Shown here in pieces: positions 1-4,738 of a stretch of DNA of 5,509 nt (position 1 is the stretch's first letter; the number at the start of each line of letters is the position of its first letter). This DNA comes from Marinosulfonomonas sp. (GTDB lineage Bacteria > Pseudomonadota > Alphaproteobacteria > Rhodobacterales > Rhodobacteraceae), in contig JAFLKA010000095.1 in NCBI GenBank assembly GCA_022712735.1, positions 1 to 5,509 of the forward strand. The letters are read 5' to 3'. The notes below the pieces were generated by a model, which had not been told where the DNA came from, ran no database searches, and was given only the letters and a program-made list of their open reading frames with translations. The position numbers and the translations under genes were made by a program.

Positions 1-1804
1 AGGCCGATTTGCGGCCCAAACGGCCCGCGTCCGCCATCCAGAACAGCACATCATCCACCGCCCCGTCAGGGTATGCATCACCCATCGCGGCGCGGGTGGC
101 TTTGGCGATTTTCACGCCCAGATCAATCGAGGTTTCGTCCACCAGTTGCAATGGTCCCAGCGGCATGCCGACCAGTTTGGCGGCGTTTTCCACCAGTGCG
201 GGGGCAACGCCCTCGGCGACCATGCGGATGCCCTCGTTGATGTAGGGGATGATGCAGCGATTGGCGTAAAAGAACCGCGCGTCATTGACCACAATCGGGG
301 TTTTGCGGATCTGGCGCACGAAATCGAGCGATTTGGCCACAGCTAGATCGCCGGTCTCCTTGCCCTTGATGATTTCCACCAGCATCATTTTCTCGACAGG
401 CGAGAAAAAGTGGATGCCGATGAACTGCTCGGGGCGCTTGCTGGCCTTGGCGAGTTCGGTGATCGGCAGGGTCGAGGTGTTGGTGGCAAAGATGCAATCC
501 TCGCCAACCACGGCCTCGACTTTGGCGGTCACGTCAGCCTTGACGCCCATATCCTCGAACACCGCTTCCACGATCAGATCAGCACCCTTTAGCGCCTGAT
601 AATCGGTGGTGGCGGTGATCAGCCCCAGCACGGCCTCTTTCTTCTCGGGCGTGGTTTTCTTGCGCTTAATGCCCGCATCCAGATAGGTTTCGACATAGGC
701 TTTGCCCGCATCGGCACTTTCCTGCTTTTGGTCGATCAGCACCACTTCGATGCCTGCCATTGCGGACACAATCGCGATGCCTGCCCCCATCATACCAGCC
801 CCGATGATGCCGACTTTCTTGACGGTTTGGGGTGGCACGTCAGGGCGGTTCGCGCCTTTTTCCAGCGCTTCCTTGTTGATGAACAGCGAGCGGATCATCG
901 CGCCTGACGAGGGGTTCATCATCACATTGGTGAACCAGCGCGCCTCGATTCTGATGGCGGTGTCAAAGGGCACTTGGGCGCCTTCATAAACGGCTGACAG
1001 CAGTGCTTTAGCGGCAGGATAGACGCCTTGGGTGTTGGCGTTGACCATGGCGGACGCGCCAACGAAGGTCATGAAACCGGCGGGATGATACGGCGCACCA
1101 CCGGGCATTTTATAGCCCTTGGCGTCCCACGGTTTCAGGATGTCGGCGTCTGTTGCGTTCAGCACCCATTCCTTGGCGGTCGACAGCAGGTCCTCGGACG
1201 GAACCACCTCGTCAACCACACCTGCCATTTTGGCGGCTTTAGGGTTGTTCAACTTGCCTTGCAACAACAGTGGCGAGGCCGCCATCGCGCCCATTTTGCG
1301 CGTCAGACGGGTGGTGCCGCCCATGCCGGGGAAAATCCCGACCATGATTTCGGGCAGGCCGATTTTGGCCTTTGGATTGTCGGCGGCAAAGATGCGGTGA
1401 CAGGCCAGCGGCAGTTCCAGACCAATCCCCAACGCTGTGCCGGGCAGGGCGGCGGCAATCGGTTTGCCGCCTTTGTTGGTTTTCGGGTCCATGCCTGCGC
1501 GCTCGATTTTACGCAGGATGGCGTGCATCTGCATCAGCCCCTCGAACAGACCCTTGGCAGGGTTCTCGCCAGCGTCATCCTTCATTTTGGCGATGATATT
1601 CAAGTCCATGCCACCGGCGAATGATCCCTCTTTTCCAGAGGTGATGATTACGCCTTTGACCGCGTCATCGGCCAGCGCGTTGTCGATCATGCCATCAAGG
1701 TCACGGAAGGCTTGGATGCTCATCACGTTCATGGATTTGCCAACGGTGTCCCATGTGATGGTGGCGACGCCGTCGGCGTCAACTGCGTATGTAAAATCAC
1801 TCAT
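1..1804 (-). CDS. fadJ: Bifunctional enoyl-CoA hydratase / 3-hydroxyacyl-CoA dehydrogenase (FadB/FadJ type), 3' end cut off
   Basis: This is the multifunctional beta-oxidation subunit that hydrates trans-2-enoyl-CoA and then oxidises L-3-hydroxyacyl-CoA with NAD+ in the cytoplasm. The window holds 601 codons; the family is usually about 700-740 residues, so the last part of the C-terminal dehydrogenase domain lies beyond position 1. Residues 1 to about 210 are a crotonase domain: an oxyanion-hole stretch SFAGGMDL (61-68), GTALGIGLE (122-130) and GLPE (149-152), giving the two catalytic glutamates E130 and E152. A linker follows to about residue 325. The NAD-binding Rossmann motif is GAGMMG (335-340), and the dehydrogenase His/Glu pair is H465 (IHFFSPVEK) and E477, with the same 12-residue spacing as E. 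coli FadB H450/E462. The start is fixed by an AGAGGA site 9 nt upstream and by a 4-nt ATGA overlap with the cupin stop. FadB and FadJ share this architecture, so the symbol is by analogy. The function call is firm. Confidence 0.95.
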   Translation of the reverse strand, partial: MSDFTYAVDADGVATITWDTVGKSMNVMSIQAFRDLDGMIDNALADDAVKGVIITSGKEGSFAGGMDLNIIAKMKDDAGENPAKGLFEGLMQMHAILRKIERAGMDPKTNKGGKPIAAALPGTALGIGLELPLACHRIFAADNPKAKIGLPEIMVGIFPGMGGTTRLTRKMGAMAASPLLLQGKLNNPKAAKMAGVVDEVVPSEDLLSTAKEWVLNATDADILKPWDAKGYKMPGGAPYHPAGFMTFVGASAMVNANTQGVYPAAKALLSAVYEGAQVPFDTAIRIEARWFTNVMMNPSSGAMIRSLFINKEALEKGANRPDVPPQTVKKVGIIGAGMMGAGIAIVSAMAGIEVVLIDQKQESADAGKAYVETYLDAGIKRKKTTPEKKEAVLGLITATTDYQALKGADLIVEAVFEDMGVKADVTAKVEAVVGEDCIFATNTSTLPITELAKASKRPEQFIGIHFFSPVEKMMLVEIIKGKETGDLAVAKSLDFVRQIRKTPIVVNDARFFYANRCIIPYINEGIRMVAEGVAPALVENAAKLVGMPLGPLQLVDETSIDLGVKIAKATRAAMGDAYPDGAVDDVLFWMADAGRLGRKSA

Positions 1805-2286
1805 GAGTTTTGTTCCTCTTCATAAGGCGTGCCGTCTTTGTGGGTGAACTGGCGCTCCCCATCTTTGCGGGAATAGTGCAGGTCAATGTCGGGGTAGTGA
1901 CAGGTGTCACTATCGGCCCGTGTGCCGATGATCAGGTAAAAAGCAGGCTCGTCCGTACGGTTGATCAGGTGGTGGGCGTTAGGGTCATTTGCTTTCCAGC
2001 CAACGGCCATGCCCTCGGTCAGGGTATGTTCGCCGTCGTCCTCGACCAGCACCAGCTCACCCGACAACATGTAGATGAACTCGTCCTCGTTTTCGTGCCA
2101 ATGGCGTTGCGATGACATGCCGCCGGGCAGCAGTTTTTCGATGTAGACGCCGAACTGGGTCAGGCCAGCCGCCTCGCCCAGTGCTGCGGCTTCATAGAGG
2201 CCACACCCTTTGTCATGCGGGGCAGGGTAGCCGATATTATCGGCTCCTTTGATCAGCGGCAGTTCGTTGATTTTGATAACAGGCAT
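1801..2286 (-). CDS. Small single-domain cupin protein (COG3837-like), function unknown
   Basis: A 161-residue cytoplasmic protein with one cupin beta-barrel. Cupin motif 1 is a perfect match to G(X)5HXH(X)4E(X)6G: G56, H62, H64, E69, G76. These would be three of the usual four metal ligands. Motif 2 is a shorter variant around residues 92-109 (G92, P102, then H105/H106 and N109), where either histidine could be the last ligand. The tail, with HYPDIDLHY (130-138) and a final DGTPY (151-155), resembles the uncharacterised cupins of COG3837; this family link is from memory. No signal peptide or membrane segment is seen. The start chosen is the ATG overlapping the thiolase stop (TGATG, 2288-2284). 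The longer reading from 2334 would run 48 nt into the thiolase gene. There is no good ribosome site, so translation probably depends on coupling. Its place between thiolase and FadJ suggests a link to acyl-CoA metabolism, but substrate and activity cannot be told from sequence. Confidence 0.88.
   Translation of the reverse strand: MPVIKINELPLIKGADNIGYPAPHDKGCGLYEAAALGEAAGLTQFGVYIEKLLPGGMSSQRHWHENEDEFIYMLSGELVLVEDDGEHTLTEGMAVGWKANDPNAHHLINRTDEPAFYLIIGTRADSDTCHYPDIDLHYSRKDGERQFTHKDGTPYEEEQNS
1814..1819 (-). promoter_or_regulatory. Ribosome binding site of the fadJ-type gene
   Basis: AGAGGA on the minus strand lies 9 nt before the ATG at 1804, inside the last codons of the cupin gene. With the ATGA stop/start overlap it supports this start and efficient re-initiation after cupin translation. 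Confidence 0.7.
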
Positions 2287-3497
2287 CAGACGCGCTCGAT
2301 GATCGTTGCGGCACCCATACCGGATGCAACGCACAGGGTGGCAAGGGCGACCTCTTTGTCTTGGCGCTCCAATTCATCCAGCATCGTGCCGATGATGATT
2401 GCGCCAGTGGCACCCAATGGGTGGCCCATCGCAATCGAGCCGCCGTTGACGTTGACCACAGATGGATCAACATCAAACGCCTGCATGAAACGCAGCACGA
2501 CGGCGGCGAAAGCCTCGTTCACCTCAAAGAGATCAATGTCGGAAATCGCCATGCCGTGATCAGCGAGGATTTTTTGGGTCACCGGCACGGGGCCGGTCAG
2601 CATGATGGTAGGATCAGTGCCGATTTTAGCGGTGGCGCGGATGCGGGCGCGTGGTTTCAGGCCGTGGCGTTCGCCGAAATCCTTATTGCCGATCAGCACG
2701 GCGGCAGAGCCATCGACGATGCCTGAGGAGTTGCCCGCGTGGTGGATGTGGTTGATCCGTTCCAGATGCGGGTATTTCATGATGGCGACCTTATCAAAGC
2801 CGGGCATCACCTCGCCCATATCCTTGAAGCTGGCCCTGAGCGCGCCAAGGGTTTGCATGTCGGTGCCCGGGCGCATGTATTCGTCGTGATCTAGGATCGG
2901 CAGGCCGTTCTGGTCAAGGATCGGGATGATCGATTTTGCAAAACGGTTGTCTTTCCAGGCCGCTTCGGCGCGGTTCTGGCTCTCGACGGCCAGCGCGTCG
3001 GCCTGCTCGCGACTGAACCCGTATTCGGTGGCGATCAGATCGGCCGAAATACCTTGGGGCACGAAATAGGTTTTCATCGCGACGGTGGGGTCAACAGCAA
3101 TGGCCGCACCATCACTGCCCATAGCGACACGGCCCATCATTTCGACGCCGCCCGCAACATAGGCAGAACCAGCCCCACCCTTGATCTGGTTGGCGGCAAG
3201 GTTAACGGCTTCCATGCCGGATGCACAAAAGCGGTTGATCGCAAGGCCCGGCACCTGTTCGTCAAAATCGGACGCCAACACGGCGGTGCGGGCGAGGCAG
3301 CCGCCTTGTTCCTTGACTTGGGTGGCATTGCCCCAGATCACATCCTCGATCGCTTTGGTATCCAGATTGTTCCGCTCCTTGATCGCATTCAGGATTTGCG
3401 CGGATAGGCGTACGGCGGTGACTTCGTGCAGGGCGCCGTCTTTTCGCCCCTTGCCACGGGGGGATCGAACGGCGTCGTAAATATAGGCTTCGGTCAT
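2286..3497 (-). CDS. fadA: Acyl-CoA thiolase (3-ketoacyl-CoA thiolase / acetyl-CoA C-acyltransferase)
   Basis: A complete 403-residue thiolase, normal length for the family. It cleaves 3-ketoacyl-CoA with CoA to acetyl-CoA and a shortened acyl-CoA, the last step of the beta-oxidation spiral. All catalytic elements are present: the nucleophile C91 in [10 protein letters not shown] (88-97), NEAFA (327-331), H359 in [15 protein letters not shown] (352-366), and the acid/base C389 in CVASGMGAA (389-397). [13 protein letters not shown] (254-266) is the usual substrate-loop signature. The ATG has a good AAGGA site 7 nt upstream (3505-3509) in the 15-nt gap after the GST gene. The stop overlaps the cupin start by one base. 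Lying just ahead of the FadJ-type gene, it probably supplies the thiolase partner of a trifunctional complex. Chain-length preference cannot be read from the sequence, so acetyl-CoA C-acetyltransferase is an alternative name. The length is nearer E. coli FadA than FadI. Confidence 0.95.
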   Translation of the reverse strand: MTEAYIYDAVRSPRGKGRKDGALHEVTAVRLSAQILNAIKERNNLDTKAIEDVIWGNATQVKEQGGCLARTAVLASDFDEQVPGLAINRFCASGMEAVNLAANQIKGGAGSAYVAGGVEMMGRVAMGSDGAAIAVDPTVAMKTYFVPQGISADLIATEYGFSREQADALAVESQNRAEAAWKDNRFAKSIIPILDQNGLPILDHDEYMRPGTDMQTLGALRASFKDMGEVMPGFDKVAIMKYPHLERINHIHHAGNSSGIVDGSAAVLIGNKDFGERHGLKPRARIRATAKIGTDPTIMLTGPVPVTQKILADHGMAISDIDLFEVNEAFAAVVLRFMQAFDVDPSVVNVNGGSIAMGHPLGATGAIIIGTMLDELERQDKEVALATLCVASGMGAATIIERV

Positions 3498-3504
3498 TTT
3501 GGTA

Positions 3505-3509
3505 TCCTT
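3505..3509 (-). promoter_or_regulatory. Ribosome binding site of the thiolase gene
   Basis: AAGGA on the minus strand, 7 nt before the ATG at 3497, within the 15-nt gap after the GST stop codon. It fixes the thiolase start. The short gap leaves no room for a separate promoter outside the GST gene. Confidence 0.75.
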
Positions 3510-3512
3510 TGT

Positions 3513-4148
3513 TTATGCGCGGTCCGCGGGGCTGCCGGGCATCAGATCATAGGGGTGTTTCCAGCCTGGTGTGTCGCTAATGCGGGTTAGCCAGGCGTCG
3601 ATGTGGGGCCAGTCTGCGCGGTTGAATCCAAACTCTTCGGGATAGTAGAGGTATCCACAGCAGGTTAGGTCAGCGATGGTCATATGGTCGCCGACGATCC
3701 AGTCGCGCCCCTCAAGGTGGGTGTTCAGGGTGGCGTAGGCAGCTTTGAGGCGGCCCTGCATAAAGGGAATTACGCCCTCGGGTTGTTTGTCTTTGGGCAG
3801 GAAGTGGATCAGGAAGCGGGTCATGCCAGCGGGAGACGAGAGCTTGTGGTTGTCCCACAGGATCCAGCGCAGGATTTCGCGGTTTTCAGTGCTGTCCTTG
3901 CCGCCGAGCTTGCCGGATTTTTCGACCACGTAATTCTGAATAACGCCGGACTGGGTGAGGGTCAGGTCGCCATCCACCAAAGCGGGCGCTTCGCCCATCA
4001 CGTTTAGAGTGCGAAATTCAGGGCTGCGGGCTTGGCCGCCGAAAAAATCGACGTAGACTGGCTCCCAGTCCAGCCCTGATAATTCAAGTGCCAAGGCTGC
4101 TTTGTAGGAGTTGCCGCTTTCGCCAAAACAATAAAGTTGGAGTGTCAT
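3513..4148 (-). CDS. Glutathione S-transferase family protein
   Basis: A 211-residue soluble protein with the two-domain GST layout. Residues 1 to about 80 form the thioredoxin-like domain: beta strand LQLYCFGE (3-10), possible active-site residues S11, N13 and S14, the cis-proline loop GEAPAL (52-57), and Q67-S68 in LTQSGVIQNYV, where the gamma-glutamyl group of glutathione normally binds. Residues from about 88 to 205 form the helical domain, with the conserved folding box WIVGDHMTIADL (150-161; T157 and D160 as the N-cap S/T-x-x-D). The start at 4148 is preferred to the upstream ATG at 4223 because GAAAGG lies 6 nt before it, and because the extra 25 residues would cross the intergenic hairpin and do not look like GST sequence. 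It is the first gene of the four-gene cluster. The substrate is unknown. A role in removing reactive lipid or enoyl products is only a guess from context. Confidence 0.9.
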   Translation of the reverse strand: MTLQLYCFGESGNSYKAALALELSGLDWEPVYVDFFGGQARSPEFRTLNVMGEAPALVDGDLTLTQSGVIQNYVVEKSGKLGGKDSTENREILRWILWDNHKLSSPAGMTRFLIHFLPKDKQPEGVIPFMQGRLKAAYATLNTHLEGRDWIVGDHMTIADLTCCGYLYYPEEFGFNRADWPHIDAWLTRISDTPGWKHPYDLMPGSPADRA

Positions 4149-4154
4149 ATCGTA

Positions 4155-4160
4155 CCTTTC
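4155..4160 (-). promoter_or_regulatory. Ribosome binding site that decides the GST start
   Basis: GAAAGG on the minus strand, 6 nt before the ATG at 4148. The alternative ATG at 4223 has no comparable site and lies on the far side of the GC-rich hairpin. Confidence 0.7.
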
Positions 4161-4182
4161 GTTATTTGCCCTACCGGCCCAA

Positions 4183-4201
4183 CCGGGGGTTTCACCCCCG
4201 G
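4183..4201. repeat. GC-rich hairpin (8-bp stem, 3-nt loop) upstream of the GST gene
   Basis: CCGGGGGT (4183-4190) and ACCCCCGG (4194-4201) are perfect reverse complements around a 3-nt loop. It ends 34 nt before the GST start on the minus strand. No T-tract follows on either strand, so it is not a standard intrinsic terminator. It sits beside repeat copy 4209-4237 and may be part of the same interspersed element. Confidence 0.75.
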
Positions 4202-4208
4202 ACCCCCA

Positions 4209-4237
4209 AGGTATTTGAAGCAAGAAGAAGGGGGCAG
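4209..4237 (+). repeat. Short interspersed repeat, copy A
   Basis: The 29-nt unit starts AGGTATTTGAAGCAAGAAGA and ends GGGGGCAG. It matches copy B (4365-4392, opposite strand) over its whole length, with two substitutions and a one-base indel before the final bases. The flanking GC-rich palindrome at 4183-4201 is typical of the repeats I remember between genes in Rhodobacteraceae. That link to a family is from memory. Confidence 0.7.
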
Positions 4238-4315
4238 TAAGGAAGTATTAAGGTTAATGAGCCTAGAGTTGTTTTACGGTACAGGCTGAGGAGCCGATGA
4301 CCGTGCAAGTAGAAG

Positions 4316-4356
4316 GCCCCGCAGCGCCCCGCCATATGTGCCGGTCGACGCGGGGC
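4316..4356. repeat. 7-bp GC stem (GCCCCGC / GCGGGGC) between the two repeat copies
   Basis: GCCCCGC (4316-4322) pairs with GCGGGGC (4350-4356) across a 27-nt loop. A second GCCCCGC at 4326-4332 could compete for the same partner. On the plus strand GATGCTTTTGCC follows, a weak T-run, so a poor plus-strand terminator is possible. No gene on the plus strand needs it. Confidence 0.4.
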
Positions 4357-4364
4357 TGATGCTT

Positions 4365-4392
4365 TTGCCCCTTCTTCTTGCCTTAAATACCT
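4365..4392 (-). repeat. Short interspersed repeat, copy B (inverted relative to copy A)
   Basis: On the minus strand it starts AGGTATTTAAGGCAAGAAGA and ends GGGGCAA. It lies 38 nt past the RHH-like stop codon. A small CGCC-AGA-GGCG hairpin (4394-4404) adjoins it, in the same relative place as the GC palindrome beside copy A. Copies A and B could pair with each other around a 127-nt loop. Confidence 0.7.
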
Positions 4393-4430
4393 CCGCCAGA
4401 GGCGATCCGGCATTTCCCCCCGTAAATCCA

Positions 4431-4643
4431 TTACCGTTTACGTGCCTCCAGCTCGGAATTGAACAGGCGCAGGCGGTGGGTCAGGTTATCCTCATTGATC
4501 ACGCTGGTGAAGTTTTCAAACAGAAAGGACAGGGCCTCGCCCTCGTCCAGTCCCGCCTCTTTTGAGAAGCGTTTTAAGCGGCGGTAGCCGTCTTCGGTCA
4601 TGGCGACTGGAAATCGGCGGGTCAGGCGCAGGCGTTTGGGCAT
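4431..4643 (-). CDS. Small ribbon-helix-helix-like protein, possible DNA-binding regulator
   Basis: A 70-residue, strongly basic protein. Its order of segments fits a ribbon-helix-helix fold: a basic strand (RLRLTRRFPVAM, 4-15), a first helix (TEDGYRRLKRFSKEAG, 16-31), a turn at LDEG (32-35) and a second helix (EALSFLFENFTSV, 36-48). A charged C-terminal helix follows (about 51-70). I recall similar short hypothetical proteins in Rhodobacteraceae but cannot name a family. The ATG at 4643 is chosen over 4727 because GGGAG lies 5 nt upstream. The longer reading would start inside the flanking stem-loops, and its extra 28 residues look non-coding. It lies 95 bp downstream of the acyl-CoA dehydrogenase and 282 bp upstream of the GST cluster, on the same strand. 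A perfect 13-bp inverted repeat begins 23 nt before its start, which would suit an operator for autoregulation. That is inference: the gene is probable, the function tentative. Confidence 0.7.
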   Translation of the reverse strand: MPKRLRLTRRFPVAMTEDGYRRLKRFSKEAGLDEGEALSFLFENFTSVINEDNLTHRLRLFNSELEARKR

Positions 4644-4648
4644 TATGT

Positions 4649-4653
4649 CTCCC
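4649..4653 (-). promoter_or_regulatory. Ribosome binding site that decides the RHH-like gene start
   Basis: GGGAG on the minus strand, 5 nt before the ATG at 4643. This supports the 70-residue product over the 98-residue reading from 4727. Confidence 0.65.
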
Positions 4654-4666
4654 GTAAGTTCGGTGG

Positions 4667-4699
4667 GGTGGCTTTCGCACCCCATATGCGAAAGCCACC
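4667..4699. promoter_or_regulatory. Perfect 13-bp inverted repeat upstream of the RHH-like gene
   Basis: GGTGGCTTTCGCA (4667-4679) and TGCGAAAGCCACC (4687-4699) are exact reverse complements separated by 7 nt. The element lies between the acyl-CoA dehydrogenase stop and the RHH-like start, ending 23 nt before that start. No T-tract follows on the minus strand. It could be an operator for the small protein, or an RNA hairpin that protects the upstream message or lowers read-through. The symmetry is certain; the role is inference. Confidence 0.6.
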
Positions 4700-4708
4700 A
4701 GCCGTGAG

Positions 4709-4726
4709 TGCTCCTCCCTTGGAGCA
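4709..4726. terminator. Short stem-loop after the acyl-CoA dehydrogenase gene, weak terminator candidate
   Basis: TGCTCC (4709-4714) and GGAGCA (4721-4726) form a 6-bp stem with a 6-nt loop, 12 nt past the acyl-CoA dehydrogenase stop. ATTTT follows on the plus strand. On the minus strand, the direction of the genes, the AAAATT precedes the stem and no T-run follows. As an intrinsic terminator it would therefore work better against antisense transcripts. It may instead act with the neighbouring 13-bp inverted repeat as a 3'-end structure. Confidence 0.35.
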
Positions 4727-4738
4727 ATTTTGATCAGC

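Larger units (their letters stand above)
4149..4430. other. Non-coding gap between the RHH-like gene and the GST cluster
   Basis: These 282 bases hold no convincing gene. They contain an 8-bp GC-rich stem next to the GST gene, two oppositely oriented copies of a 28-29-nt repeat (4209-4237 and 4365-4392), and a 7-bp GC stem between them. The promoter of the GST-thiolase-cupin-fadJ cluster should lie here on the minus strand, but I could not find a convincing -35/-10 pair. The TTAACCTTAATAC stretch on the minus strand (around 4244-4256) is the most AT-rich candidate for a -10 region. Confidence 0.6.

Noticed and set aside
1028..1624. 198-codon open frame on the plus strand
   Set aside because: It lies wholly antisense to the fadJ-type gene, whose frame carries all catalytic motifs. 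The product is rich in His, Gly and Gln without any recognisable pattern, as expected for a GC-rich shadow frame.
4149..4223. 25-residue N-terminal extension of the GST protein from ATG 4223
   Set aside because: The extension is encoded across the hairpin and repeat flank, and the ATG at 4148 has its own GAAAGG site and begins the normal GST strand.
4247..4258. TTAAGGTTAA resembling a CtrA recognition site
   Set aside because: CtrA sites have TTAA halves separated by 7 bases. Here they are separated by 2, so the match is not supported.
4192..4431. 79-codon minus-strand frame filling the gap before the GST gene
   Set aside because: It runs through both repeat copies and the GC hairpin, has no good ribosome site, and its product resembles no protein I know. 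It is more likely non-coding.
4667..4699. 13-bp inverted repeat as an intrinsic terminator of the acyl-CoA dehydrogenase gene
   Set aside because: No T-run follows the stem on the minus strand. It is kept as a regulatory or RNA-structure candidate instead.
4644..4727. 28-residue extension of the RHH-like protein from ATG 4727
   Set aside because: It is encoded by the two stem-loops. The GGGAG site before 4643 gives a better start.
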